A stretch of DNA of 64,000 nt from Elusimicrobia bacterium HGW-Elusimicrobia-1 (GTDB lineage Bacteria > Elusimicrobiota > Endomicrobiia > PHAN01): the NCBI GenBank assembly GCA_002841695.1, contig PHAN01000002.1, forward strand, positions 154,807-218,806, read 5' to 3'. The translations under genes and the position numbers were made by a program. Below, one piece after another: positions 33,242-42,554 of the stretch. The notes under the pieces were generated by a model that ran no database searches, was not told where the DNA came from, and worked only from the letters and a program-made list of their open reading frames with translations. Position 1 is the first letter of the stretch. The number at the start of each line of letters is the position of its first letter.

Positions 33242-34552
33242 ATGAACATCGTCGAGAAAATCAAAAGCGGAAAGGCGAAGGTGGCCGTAATCGGTCTTGG
33301 TTACGTGGGGCTGCCTCTGGTCAGAGAATTTTTGTCCGCGGGATTCAACGTGACGGGTTTGGACATTGACGTTGAAAAAATTCGTATGCTTAAAGCGGGC
33401 AAAAGCTACATAAAGCATTTTGATTCGTCGATCGTAAAAAAATGGAGGGCGCTCGGACGCTTCCATCCCACGGTCGATTTTGCCGCGCTCAAAGCCGCCG
33501 ACGCGATAGTAATATGCGTTCCCACTCCGCTTGGCGCTCATCACGAGCCCGATCTCTCGTATGTTCTCGATACAACGACGGCCGTGGCAAAATATCTCAA
33601 ACGCGGCCAGCTTGTAGTGCTTGAATCAACCACATATCCCGGCACCACCGACGAGGATATGAGATCGATTCTTGAAAAAACCGGTCTTAAAGCCGGCAAA
33701 GATTTTCATCTGGCTTTCTCGCCGGAGCGGGAAGATCCCAATAATAAAAATTTCACGACACGGACGATTCCCAAAGTAGTGGGCGGATACACCGCCGCCT
33801 GCCTGAAAGCCGCCAAGGCGCTCTACGACAGCATTGTGGAGACGACCGTGCCTGTTTCGTCGACGAAAGCCGCCGAAGCGGCCAAACTGCTCGAAAATAT
33901 CTATCGCGCGGTGAATATCGCGCTCGTTAACGAGCTTAAGATGCTCTTCGACAAAATGGACGTCGACGTTTGGGAAGTCATAAAAGCGGCGGCCACAAAG
34001 CCGTTCGGATTTCAGGCGTTCTATCCGGGGCCGGGGCTGGGCGGACATTGCATCCCCATAGATCCGTTTTATCTGACATGGAAGGCGCGCGAATACGGTT
34101 TCGCCACCCGCTTTATCGAACTGGCCGGGGAAATAAACACGAAGATGCCGGATTACGTCGTCGGAAAAACAATAGAGGCGCTGAACGCTCAAGGCAAATC
34201 AATCGCCGGAGCCAAAATACTCATTTTGGGCCTTGCGTATAAAAAAGACATAGACGACGTGCGCGAATCTCCGTCGTTCAAAGTGATGGAACTCCTGGAA
34301 GAAAAGAAAGCCCGCGTGGATTACAACGATCCCTACGCTCCAAAAACCCCCAGGATGAGAAAGTATTCGTTCGTGAAAAAATCCGTCAAACTGAGCGCGG
34401 CCGCTCTTGGGCGCTACGACTGCGTGATTGTGCTGACCGACCACACGGTTTACGACGGGGACTTCATCGCGAGGCATTCGCGGCTCGTCGTGGATTCCAG
34501 AAATCTCGTCAAAAACCGCAAACGCTGGGGTTCCAAGGTGGTGCAGGCTTGA
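33242..34552 (+). CDS. wbpA: UDP-N-acetylglucosamine 6-dehydrogenase-type nucleotide sugar dehydrogenase
   Basis: 436 aa. Rossmann motif VAVIGLGYVGLPLVREF; VICVPTPLGAHHEPDLSYV; ESTTYPGTTDE; AFSPEREDPNN; the catalytic Cys270 in GGHCIPIDPFYL; and a C-terminal LGLAYKKDIDDVRESP. These features match WbpA/TviB-type enzymes that oxidise UDP-HexNAc to the uronic acid, distinct from the Ugd encoded at 42555. It opens the polysaccharide locus and overlaps the next gene by TTGA. Confidence 0.88.
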   Translation: MNIVEKIKSGKAKVAVIGLGYVGLPLVREFLSAGFNVTGLDIDVEKIRMLKAGKSYIKHFDSSIVKKWRALGRFHPTVDFAALKAADAIVICVPTPLGAHHEPDLSYVLDTTTAVAKYLKRGQLVVLESTTYPGTTDEDMRSILEKTGLKAGKDFHLAFSPEREDPNNKNFTTRTIPKVVGGYTAACLKAAKALYDSIVETTVPVSSTKAAEAAKLLENIYRAVNIALVNELKMLFDKMDVDVWEVIKAAATKPFGFQAFYPGPGLGGHCIPIDPFYLTWKAREYGFATRFIELAGEINTKMPDYVVGKTIEALNAQGKSIAGAKILILGLAYKKDIDDVRESPSFKVMELLEEKKARVDYNDPYAPKTPRMRKYSFVKKSVKLSAAALGRYDCVIVLTDHTVYDGDFIARHSRLVVDSRNLVKNRKRWGSKVVQA

Positions 34553-35454
34553 AAACCCTCGGCATAGATGTGGGCGGAACGCGCATCAAATCCGGATTGC
34601 TCGGCGCCGGCGGCAAAATCATCCGTCTGCCTTCGGTGGATTTTAACGCGGACCCCGCCGCAATATTCAGAGCCGTCAAAAATTCCGCAGGCATGACTTC
34701 CGCTTACGCGCGCGTCGGCGTAGCCGTTGCGGGGGACATTGACACCGCGCTGGGAATCGTCCGATTCAGCCCTAACCTCGGATGGAAAAACGTACACATA
34801 GGAACCATAGCCCGCAAAATACTGGGGAAACCGGTTGTCGTCGAGAACGACGCCAACGCCGCGGCCATGGGGGCATGGATGCTCGACGGCGCTAAGCGCT
34901 ATTCCGACATTGTTTGCGTCACTATGGGCACGGGCGTGGGCGGAGGAATAATCGCGGGGGGCAAACTTCTGCGCGGCGCGACGGGTTCCGCCGGAGAAAT
35001 CGGCCACATGACCTATAAACCCGACGGCGTAAAATGCTCCTGCGGCAACAGCGGATGCTTCGAGCGATATCTGGGCCGCGACGCGATAGTCGCAAGATTC
35101 CTGGAGATTTCCCGACGACGGAAATCCGGTTCCGCAAAGAACGTCACGCCCATGACGGTAGCGGCGCTTGCGGCCGAAGGCGACCGCGCCGCGCTTGAAA
35201 CCTGGCGGCGGACGGGCGAAATACTCGGCGTGCTTCTGGCCGACATAGTCGACGCGCTGAATCCGTCGGCCGTAATAATAGCCGGAGCCGTTTCGCGCGC
35301 GGCTGATTTTTTTCTTCCTGCGGCCGTCGCCGAGATGAGAAAAAGGGCGTTTAAACATCCCGCGCGAAGCGTTCGGATAATGGTCACCGGCCACGACGAT
35401 ATTCTGGGCGCCGCAGGCGCGGCGCTTATCGCCTCCGCTCCTTCCAAAAAATGA
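34549..35454 (+). CDS. ROK-family sugar kinase (glucokinase-like)
   Basis: 301 aa from a TTG start that overlaps the upstream stop. ATP-binding GIDVGGTRIKSG (D7-T11), VENDANAAAMGAW, MGTGVGGGIIAGG, EIGHM and the ROK zinc motif CSCGNSGCFE are all present. Substrate could be glucose, ManNAc or GlcNAc; in a locus with neuB/neuC a HexNAc kinase role is possible but not shown. It overlaps lptD by ATGA. Confidence 0.87.
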   Translation: MKTLGIDVGGTRIKSGLLGAGGKIIRLPSVDFNADPAAIFRAVKNSAGMTSAYARVGVAVAGDIDTALGIVRFSPNLGWKNVHIGTIARKILGKPVVVENDANAAAMGAWMLDGAKRYSDIVCVTMGTGVGGGIIAGGKLLRGATGSAGEIGHMTYKPDGVKCSCGNSGCFERYLGRDAIVARFLEISRRRKSGSAKNVTPMTVAALAAEGDRAALETWRRTGEILGVLLADIVDALNPSAVIIAGAVSRAADFFLPAAVAEMRKRAFKHPARSVRIMVTGHDDILGAAGAALIASAPSKK

Positions 35455-37475
35455 AATTTTCTGTCTTTCGCCCATCATCGGCAACAAAAATAATTCTACC
35501 GGCGGCATTTATTCTTCTTTCGGCGGCGCGCTGTTTGGCGGCGCCGTCAGCCGACGTAAAAAAATCTTCCGCCGCGCGGGCCGTCGCTGCCGCGGCCGAA
35601 AGCAATCATCCCGTAGAAATATCGGCCGATATCGTAGAGTACGACACCGAGGGGCATATCGCCCGGGCGAGCGGCAACGTCGTGATAATGCAAGGCGGCA
35701 CAAAGCTGGAATCCGACGAGGCCGAGGTATTCATAGACAGAAATCTGATATACGCCGGCGGAAACGCCAAACTCACCCGTGAAGGCGCGGCGATTTTTTT
35801 CTCCACGGGAAGTTTCGGCTCTTCCGACGAAACAGGTTTGATGTCCGACGCCAGAGGATTCGCGGGGTCGTGGACATTTACCGCCCGCCGGCTCAAACGC
35901 AGCGGCTTAAAATTGTATGGCTCCGGCGCGACTTACACCAATTGCACCCTGACTAAGCCGCACTACCGCATCCACTCGACGCGCCTTACCATAGTCCCGC
36001 GACGTTTCGTGAGCACGACCAACGCTTTCTTTTTCGTCGGCTCCGTGCCTGTTTTCTGGCTGCCGTACTGGTGGCATTCTCTGGGCGACGGCCCTCTGAA
36101 CGTGGCCGTTGAACCCGGATACAACAACAAGGACGGATTCGACGCCAAAACGCGCACATCTTACAATTACAGCGATCATGCCCGGACGGTGTTTTTGGCG
36201 GATTATTACGGTAAACGCGGCAACGGTTTCGGCGTTGATTCCGCCCACTCCTTCTCCAAAAAACACAAGTCGGCCGTGTACGCTTACAAAATAAGGGAAG
36301 AAACCACGGGTGTCGACAGGTGGTCGGCGCAGGCGTATATGTGGCAGAGTATATCCGAAGATTGGTCGGCGCGCTCCGAAATAAAATACTCCAGCGACGA
36401 GTCGTTCAACGAATCGTATTTCACCGAGGCGTGGAATCCCGTGCAGCGGGAGGTCAACTCGAACCTGTTTTTCGCCCGTCAGTCGACGGTGTCGTACCTG
36501 AATATCGGAGTGCAAAGAAGACAGGTGTACGATCCCGAAACGGTGAGCTATCTTAACGCCCGCACCGAAGCGCCGTCCGTCACGTACACACGCTACAGAA
36601 TGGAACGGATTTTAGGTTTCTACCCGCAGTATACTTTGGGCTATCAGAAACTTTCCATCGGGCACGAGGCGCCGTATTTGTCGATATTGTCGGCGAACGC
36701 TTCCGCCGCATCGCAAAAAAAAATCGGCAATTCCATGGTGCTGTCGCCGGTCTTCGGAATCAACGAGGCGTACACCGAACAGTCGTCGAACACTTACATT
36801 CTTTCCGGCAGTTATTACGCCGGTTCGGGTATGCGCTGGTATTGGCTGCGCGCGGCTTTTCTGGACTTGAACTACGGTTATACCCAAAGATTCCTGCCGG
36901 ACACGTTTATCGTCGACAAAGATGGCATCGGGCGAAATGACTTCACTACCGCGCTTTATACTTTCCCCGTGTCCGGTTTGTTCTGGAAAATATCGGGCGG
37001 GTTTGATTTTTTAAGAGAAACCCCCAAGCAGCTTTCAAACGAAATAAATATCTCCGGCGGCAAGCATTCGTTTTTTCTCAACGTAAATCACGATTGGGCC
37101 ACAAAAGAGTACCGGAACGCTCTGGCCGTCTGGTCGTACGGAGAAACCGCGTCCATGAATATCTATCACAATGCCACATCCACGAATACTTTTGGCATCG
37201 GCGCGGAATTGAGCGTACCAATAGGCAAAAGTATCGCGGTTACATTACAATTGATAGGCAATCTGGAGGATGAAAAGTTTATGCCTCTTTCCCGCCAGAT
37301 TAAGCTCAATTACGACCTTCACTGCTGGAACTTGTGGCTGCTGTACCGCCGGCGGGAATCCCTGCTGCGCGACCCTGTCGACGAATTTTTCTTTAAGCTC
37401 TCCATGAAAATGGGGGAGATTTCCGCCGTCCGGCGGCTTGAGATAGAAAAGGAAGTTTACCCCTGGCGCAAGTAG
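35451..37475 (+). CDS. lptD: LptD-like LPS-assembly outer-membrane protein
   Basis: 674 aa. A signal peptide (1-30, ending RCLAAPS) precedes an OstA/LptA-like jellyroll (SADIVEYDTEGHIARASGNV, LIYAGGNAKLTREG, YTNCTLTKPHYRIHSTRLTI) and the LptD barrel (FVGSVPVFWLPYW, then many aromatic strands to the C-terminus). LptD with LptE inserts LPS in the outer leaflet. Only the cysteine in TNCTL and one near HCWNL are seen, so the two-disulfide pattern of E. coli is missing. Its presence supports a diderm, LPS-making cell. Confidence 0.88.
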   Translation: MKFSVFRPSSATKIILPAAFILLSAARCLAAPSADVKKSSAARAVAAAAESNHPVEISADIVEYDTEGHIARASGNVVIMQGGTKLESDEAEVFIDRNLIYAGGNAKLTREGAAIFFSTGSFGSSDETGLMSDARGFAGSWTFTARRLKRSGLKLYGSGATYTNCTLTKPHYRIHSTRLTIVPRRFVSTTNAFFFVGSVPVFWLPYWWHSLGDGPLNVAVEPGYNNKDGFDAKTRTSYNYSDHARTVFLADYYGKRGNGFGVDSAHSFSKKHKSAVYAYKIREETTGVDRWSAQAYMWQSISEDWSARSEIKYSSDESFNESYFTEAWNPVQREVNSNLFFARQSTVSYLNIGVQRRQVYDPETVSYLNARTEAPSVTYTRYRMERILGFYPQYTLGYQKLSIGHEAPYLSILSANASAASQKKIGNSMVLSPVFGINEAYTEQSSNTYILSGSYYAGSGMRWYWLRAAFLDLNYGYTQRFLPDTFIVDKDGIGRNDFTTALYTFPVSGLFWKISGGFDFLRETPKQLSNEINISGGKHSFFLNVNHDWATKEYRNALAVWSYGETASMNIYHNATSTNTFGIGAELSVPIGKSIAVTLQLIGNLEDEKFMPLSRQIKLNYDLHCWNLWLLYRRRESLLRDPVDEFFFKLSMKMGEISAVRRLEIEKEVYPWRK

Positions 37476-37515
37476 CGTCCGCCTCAAAAACAGTCGCCCC
37501 GGGCGGCGTGGTTTT

Positions 37516-37544
37516 TTGGTTTCATCTTTCAAAAAATGTAGAAT
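37516..37544 (+). promoter_or_regulatory. Candidate sigma-70-type promoter before the GDP-mannose dehydratase-like gene
   Basis: TTGGTT at 37516-37521 and TAGAAT at 37539-37544 are 17 bp apart in the 128-bp gap after lptD, the first clear gap since 33240. It could start transcription of the sugar genes that follow. Hexamers match the consensus only 4 and 5 of 6. Confidence 0.3.
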
Positions 37545-37603
37545 TTGCGGTCCGCGCGTCGACGACAAAATGACCGCGCAGAACATACGTCAGGGAGAAA
37601 TTT

Positions 37604-38557
37604 ATGAAAGCGCTTATCACGGGCATTACCGGTTTCGTCGGAAGTCACATGGCCGACTATCTTCTTTCCAGAAAAGATTGCGAGGTCTTCGGGGTCGCCA
37701 GATGGCGTTCCAGCGACGTAAATATCAAGCACGTAAAAGATAAACTCAAAATTATCGAATGCGACCTGAGGGATATGACGTCGGTGGAAAAGGCCGTCGA
37801 GACGGTCAGGCCGGATTTAATATTTCATCTGGCGGCGCAGTCATTCGTGCCCACGTCGTGGCACGCTCCGCAGGAAACCATAACAACCAATATCATATCG
37901 CAGCTGAATATTTTTGAGGCCCTCAGAAAACTGCGGATCGACGCCCGCGTACAGATAGCTTGCTCGTCGGAAGAATATGGAATGGTGTATCCGGACGAGA
38001 CGCCTATCAAAGAAACGAACCCTCTGAGACCGCTGTCTCCCTACGGCGTTTCCAAGGTGGCTCAGGATATGCTCGGATACCAGTATAACCGCTCCTACGG
38101 CACAAAGGTCGTGCGCACGAGAGGTTTTAACCACACCGGCCCGCGCCGCGGAGACGTTTTTGTGGAAAGCAACTTCGCCAAACAGATTGCTCTCATCGAA
38201 AAAGGCAGCCAGGAACCCGTGGTTTTCGTAGGCAATCTCGACGCGCGGCGCGACTATACCGACGCCCGCGACATGGTGCGCGGATATTTCGCGGCGCTTG
38301 AAAAATGCGAATTCGGAGAAGTGTACAATATATGTTCCGGCAATGACTGGAAAATAAAAAAAGTTCTGGACACGCTTTTATCGATGAGCAAGGTCAAAGT
38401 CGAAGTCAGGCCCGACGCCGCCAGGATGAGACCGTCGGATGTGGAAATTCTCGTCGGAGACAACACAAAGTTCAGGAAAGCGACCGGCTGGCAGCCGCAG
38501 ATACCGTTCGAGAAAACCCTCGAGGATATTTTAAACTACTGGAGAGCCAATATTTGA
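37604..38557 (+). CDS. gmd: GDP-mannose 4,6-dehydratase / GDP-6-deoxy-hexulose reductase-like SDR
   Basis: 317 aa extended SDR. NAD site TGITGFVGSHMADYL; AAQSFVPTSWHAPQETITTN (typical of GMD/RMD); catalytic CSSEEYG and YGVSK; GFNHTGPRRGDVFVES; RRDYTDARDMVRGY. It lies between GMD (usually ~345-370 aa) and RMD in length, so either GDP-mannose dehydration or reduction of the product is possible. The fcl gene at 45709 would use GMD product to make GDP-fucose. It overlaps rmlA by TTGA. Confidence 0.8.
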   Translation: MKALITGITGFVGSHMADYLLSRKDCEVFGVARWRSSDVNIKHVKDKLKIIECDLRDMTSVEKAVETVRPDLIFHLAAQSFVPTSWHAPQETITTNIISQLNIFEALRKLRIDARVQIACSSEEYGMVYPDETPIKETNPLRPLSPYGVSKVAQDMLGYQYNRSYGTKVVRTRGFNHTGPRRGDVFVESNFAKQIALIEKGSQEPVVFVGNLDARRDYTDARDMVRGYFAALEKCEFGEVYNICSGNDWKIKKVLDTLLSMSKVKVEVRPDAARMRPSDVEILVGDNTKFRKATGWQPQIPFEKTLEDILNYWRANI

Positions 38558-39615
38558 AAGCGCTTATACTTTCGGGCGGCAAAGGCACGCGCCTGCGCCC
38601 TATCACCCATACTTCGGCTAAGCAACTGGTCCCCGTGGCCAACAAGCCGATTCTTTTCTACGGTATCGAGGCCATAGTCGACTGCGGAATCACCGACATA
38701 GGAATCATTGTGGGGGAAACCCGCGCCGAGATAGAAGCCGCCGTGGGCGACGGCTCCAAATGGGGCGCCCGCGTCACGTATATTCCGCAGGAGGCGCCGC
38801 TGGGTCTTGCTCACGCCGTGAAAATCGCCGAGGACTTTATCGGCGGCGAGCCGTTCGTCATGTATCTGGGCGACAATCTCATCAAGGACGGAATAAAACC
38901 GCTGGTTTCCGAATTTGCCGTCTTGAAACCCGCCGCGCAAATACTGCTGGCGCATGTGCCCAACCCCATGCAGTTCGGCGTGGCCGAACTTAAAAACAAC
39001 CGTGTCGTCCGTCTGGAAGAAAAGCCCGCCGAACCCAAGAGCGATCTGGCTCTCGTGGGTGTCTACATGTTTAACTCCGCCATATTCGACGCCGTAAAAG
39101 CCATACGGCCTTCCGGGCGCGGAGAGCTGGAAATAACCGACGCGATACAACATCTGATAGATACCGGCGCGGAGGTAAAGCCGCACGTTATCAACGGATG
39201 GTGGAAAGATACGGGAAAGCTTGAGGATATGCTCGAGGCCAACCGCATAATTCTTTCCACCAAGAAAAAATCCCTGCGCGGCTCGGTCGATTCGTCGTCG
39301 ACAATAGAAGGACAGGTCGAAATCGCCGAAGGCGCGACCGTTAAAAACAGCACCATTCGCGGTCCCGCCATCATAGGCGAAAACACTTCGGTCATTAATT
39401 CCTACGTAGGGCCTTACACGTCGATATACTACAACGTCACCGTCGAGAATTCCGAAATAGAACACTCCATAATTCTTGAGAATTCCCGCATAATCGACGT
39501 AAAACGCCTTGAGGATTCTCTCATCGGGCAGAACGTGGAAATATCGCGCACGCGCAAAAAACCCGCCGCATACAGGATTATGGTCGGCGATTCGTCGAGG
39601 GTGGAGATTATATGA
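38554..39615 (+). CDS. rfbA: Glucose-1-phosphate thymidylyltransferase, long form
   Basis: 353 aa from a TTG start. Nucleotidyltransferase signature LSGGKGTRLRPITHTSAKQL (G8-P16 core), GIEAIVDCGI, MYLGDNL and GGWWKDTG-like NGWWKDTGKLEDML. The C-terminal ~110 residues form a left-handed beta-helix (STIEGQVEIAEGATVKNSTI), as in the long RmlA form of archaea and actinobacteria. It makes dTDP-glucose, the substrate of RmlB encoded at 40627. It ends in an ATGA overlap with an 11-codon mini-ORF. Confidence 0.9.
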   Translation: MKALILSGGKGTRLRPITHTSAKQLVPVANKPILFYGIEAIVDCGITDIGIIVGETRAEIEAAVGDGSKWGARVTYIPQEAPLGLAHAVKIAEDFIGGEPFVMYLGDNLIKDGIKPLVSEFAVLKPAAQILLAHVPNPMQFGVAELKNNRVVRLEEKPAEPKSDLALVGVYMFNSAIFDAVKAIRPSGRGELEITDAIQHLIDTGAEVKPHVINGWWKDTGKLEDMLEANRIILSTKKKSLRGSVDSSSTIEGQVEIAEGATVKNSTIRGPAIIGENTSVINSYVGPYTSIYYNVTVENSEIEHSIILENSRIIDVKRLEDSLIGQNVEISRTRKKPAAYRIMVGDSSRVEII

Positions 39616-39647
39616 GTCCCCGCAAAAAAGGGTTGGCAGGGCTGTGA
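39612..39647 (+). other. 11-codon mini-ORF bridging rfbA and the next gene
   Basis: ATG at 39612 overlaps the rfbA stop (ATGA); the frame reads MSPRKKGLAGL and ends at TGA 39645-39647, which overlaps the GTG start at 39644 (GTGA). Perfect 4-base overlaps on both sides suggest it could relay ribosomes between the two genes. Expression is not shown. Confidence 0.4.
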
Positions 39648-40630
39648 AAAAAATATTTCTCGTAACCGGCGGCGCCGGCTTCATCGGATCGAATATCGTC
39701 GAAGAACTGCTGAGGCGCGGACAAAGCGTGCGCGTGCTGGACAACTTCTGCACCGGAAACAAAGAAAATCTGGCTTTCGCCCTTGACGGCGGTTCAAAAA
39801 TGCGCGGACAGCTTGAAGTCGTAGAAGGCGACATACGGGACAGAAAAGATCTATCGAAAGCCCTTAAAGGCGCGCACACGGTTCTTCATCAGGCCGCGCT
39901 GCGCTCGGTGCCACGTTCCGTCGACGATCCTTTCTCCACGAACGACGTCAACGTGGCCGGCACGCTGGAACTGCTGGCGGCCGCCCGCGCGGCGGGCGCC
40001 AGCCGGGTGGTGTACGCTTCGTCGTCGTCGGTCTACGGCGATTCGCGCGTCTTCCCGCAAAAAGAGACGCAAACGCCGTCGCCGCTTTCTCCTTATGCCG
40101 TAAGCAAACTTGCGGCGGAAAATTATTGCAGAATATTCGCAAAAACTTTCGGCCTGGAAACCGTCAGTTTGAGATACTTCAACGTTTTCGGGCCCCGACA
40201 GAATCCCGAGTCCAAGTACGCGGCCGTTGTCCCCAAGTTCATAGAAAGCGCCGCGAGGGGAATTCCTCTTGAGGTGCACGGCGACGGCAAGCAGTCGAGG
40301 GATTTCAGTTACGTCTCTAATGTGGTGGCCGCCAACCTTGCCGCCGCTGCCGCGCCTTCCTCGGTCGCCCGAAGCGGACCGGTATTCAACGTTGCCTGCG
40401 GCGAAACGCACTCTTTGTCCGAAATGATAAAGATTCTGGAAAAAATATTCGGCCGGCGCCTCGCCGTCCTACGCGCGCCGACCCGCGCCGGCGACGTAAG
40501 GAAAACTCGGGCGGACATAAGCGCCGCAAAAGAACATCTGGGATACTCCCCGTCGGTGAGCTTTGAAAGCGGTATCGCAATGACTGTAAAATGGTATCTG
40601 GCGTCCCGCGAAAGGAGAATATCTAAATGA
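39644..40630 (+). CDS. UDP-HexNAc 4-epimerase (WbpP-like SDR)
   Basis: 328 aa from the GTG at 39644; a longer in-frame reading inside rfbA is rejected. [44 protein letters not shown] (characteristic of WbpP/WbgU-type UDP-GlcNAc/GalNAc 4-epimerases), SSSSVYGDS, YAVSK, RYFNVFGPRQNP and GDGKQSRDFSYV. It probably interconverts UDP-GlcNAc(A) and UDP-GalNAc(A), fitting with the WbpA-like dehydrogenase. ATGA overlap with rfbB. Confidence 0.87.
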   Translation: MKKIFLVTGGAGFIGSNIVEELLRRGQSVRVLDNFCTGNKENLAFALDGGSKMRGQLEVVEGDIRDRKDLSKALKGAHTVLHQAALRSVPRSVDDPFSTNDVNVAGTLELLAAARAAGASRVVYASSSSVYGDSRVFPQKETQTPSPLSPYAVSKLAAENYCRIFAKTFGLETVSLRYFNVFGPRQNPESKYAAVVPKFIESAARGIPLEVHGDGKQSRDFSYVSNVVAANLAAAAAPSSVARSGPVFNVACGETHSLSEMIKILEKIFGRRLAVLRAPTRAGDVRKTRADISAAKEHLGYSPSVSFESGIAMTVKWYLASRERRISK

Positions 40631-41640
40631 AACTGATAGTCACCGGCGGCGCCGGATTTATCGGTTCTAATTTCATAAGGATGCTTTTGAAGTCGGGGCG
40701 CGATTATAAAATTCTCAACTTCGACAAACTCACTTACGCGGGCAACCCCGACAATCTGCGCGACGTCGAACGCGCCCGCGGCTACGACTTTATAAAAGCC
40801 GACATCTGCGAGAGTTCCCGCGTCCGACGGACGGTGTCGAAATTCAAACCCGACGCGATAATAAATTTCGCCGCCGAGACCCACGTGGACCGTTCCATAA
40901 TGGGCGCCGGAGATTTTGTCAAGACCGATGTTTTCGGAACTTACACTCTGCTTGAAGCCGCGAAGGAATTCGCCGTGGGACGTTATATTCAGATATCGAC
41001 CGACGAGGTTTACGGCTCTATCGACCGGGGTTCATTCAGGGAGACCTCCGCCATTAGTCCCAACAGTCCTTACGCCGCATCCAAGGCCGCGGGCGATATG
41101 CTCTGCCGTTCGTATTTCGTGACATACGGCCTCAACGTAATAATAACCCGCTCGTCGAATAATTACGGGCCGTACCAGTATCCCGAAAAAGTCATACCGC
41201 TTTTCATAACGAACGCGCTGGAAGACGCTCCGTTGCCGCTTTACGGCGACGGGAAAAACGTGCGCGACTGGATATACGTGGAGGACAACTGCCGCGCCAT
41301 AGGGATAGTCCTGCGCAAAGGACGCGCCGGCGAGGTTTACAACATAGGCGGCGGCTCGGAAGTCGAAAACATAAAATTGGCCTCGAACATTCTTAAAATT
41401 CTCGGCAAGCCGGAGACGCTCGTTAAAAGAGTCGGCGACCGTCCGGGTCACGACCGCCGATATTCGCTGAACGCCTCTAAGACGGGGAAACTCGGATTCC
41501 GTCCGTCGACGGATTTTGCCGAGGGCCTTAAAAAAACCGTCGACTGGTACCGGAGCAACACGGCGTGGTGGAAAAAACTCAAGAACGCGGACTTCAAATC
41601 TTACTGCCGCAAGCAGTACGGAAAACTTTCTGACAAATGA
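40627..41640 (+). CDS. rfbB: dTDP-glucose 4,6-dehydratase
   Basis: 337 aa. [75 protein letters not shown] and TRSSNNYGPYQYPEKVIPL are the RmlB signature. It makes dTDP-4-keto-6-deoxyglucose for rhamnose and other deoxysugars. Overlapped on both sides by 4 bases with its neighbours. Confidence 0.95.
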   Translation: MKLIVTGGAGFIGSNFIRMLLKSGRDYKILNFDKLTYAGNPDNLRDVERARGYDFIKADICESSRVRRTVSKFKPDAIINFAAETHVDRSIMGAGDFVKTDVFGTYTLLEAAKEFAVGRYIQISTDEVYGSIDRGSFRETSAISPNSPYAASKAAGDMLCRSYFVTYGLNVIITRSSNNYGPYQYPEKVIPLFITNALEDAPLPLYGDGKNVRDWIYVEDNCRAIGIVLRKGRAGEVYNIGGGSEVENIKLASNILKILGKPETLVKRVGDRPGHDRRYSLNASKTGKLGFRPSTDFAEGLKKTVDWYRSNTAWWKKLKNADFKSYCRKQYGKLSDK

Positions 41641-42536
41641 AAATACTCATTACGGGAGTGTCCGGACTGCTGGGTTCCGAAATATATTCCCGCATAAGCC
41701 GCAAGGATAACGCCGACGTTTTCGGCCTGAGCCGAAAACGTCCCGAAACAATGGATCCGGCTTTCCACATAGCCGCCGACATCGGCGATTTTCCGACGGT
41801 ATATTCCAAAATCACCGCCATCAACCCCGACGTCGTTGTGCACGCGGCCGCAATGACCGGCGTTGACGATTGTCAGCGCAATCCTGATGCGGCCTACAGA
41901 ATCAACGCCCTCGGCGCCAGAAATGTCGCCGAAGCGGCGCGGAGGTTCGACGCATATCTGATATCGATATCGACGGACTATGTTTTCGGCGCGCGTCCGC
42001 CCGAAAATCCCGACGGCTACGATGAAATGGAGCCGCCCGCGCCCGTGAACGTTTACGGCAAGTCCAAGCTTTGGGGCGAATATCTGACGCGAACGACGGG
42101 GGCCATGCACTGCGTCGTAAGGACTTCGTGGGTTTTCGGATCGCGGCGCGCAAATTATGTTTCTGCCGCCGCGGACGCCGGGCGGGAGGTTTTCGCGGCG
42201 TCGGATATGAGCGCCTGTCCCACTTACACTGTCGACCTGGCCGAGGCCATTCGCCTGCTTGTAGACAGCGCGGAATACGGCGCGGCGCGCACGGGCGTAT
42301 ACCATTTGACCAATCAGGGCGCCGCTTCAAGATATGAAGTCGCGCTTTTCGTCGCCAAAACTCTCGGACTTCCGGTTAAGCGCGTCAAGAAAATATCCGT
42401 GGCGGCGCTGGGACTTCCGGCGGCCAGACCCGCGTGCTCTTCTTTGAAAAGCCGCCTGTGGCCAGCCGAAGGATTCAAGCCGCTAAGGCCGTGGCGCGAG
42501 GCCGTGGCCGATTATCTCTCATCGAATATTACTTAA
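41637..42536 (+). CDS. rfbD: dTDP-4-dehydrorhamnose reductase-like protein
   Basis: 299 aa. ITGVSGLLGSEIY; HAAAMTGVDDCQRNPDAAYRINALG (RmlD pattern AAYTxVDxCExxxxxAxxxN); ISTDYVFGA; VNVYGKSKLWGE with catalytic YxxxK; RTSWVFGS; and YHLTNQGAASRYE. It completes dTDP-L-rhamnose synthesis. Classic rfbC is not adjacent; a short RmlC-like cupin is encoded at 53831. Confidence 0.9.
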   Translation: MKILITGVSGLLGSEIYSRISRKDNADVFGLSRKRPETMDPAFHIAADIGDFPTVYSKITAINPDVVVHAAAMTGVDDCQRNPDAAYRINALGARNVAEAARRFDAYLISISTDYVFGARPPENPDGYDEMEPPAPVNVYGKSKLWGEYLTRTTGAMHCVVRTSWVFGSRRANYVSAAADAGREVFAASDMSACPTYTVDLAEAIRLLVDSAEYGAARTGVYHLTNQGAASRYEVALFVAKTLGLPVKRVKKISVAALGLPAARPACSSLKSRLWPAEGFKPLRPWREAVADYLSSNIT

Positions 42537-42554
42537 AAACGGGAGTGTAACACC

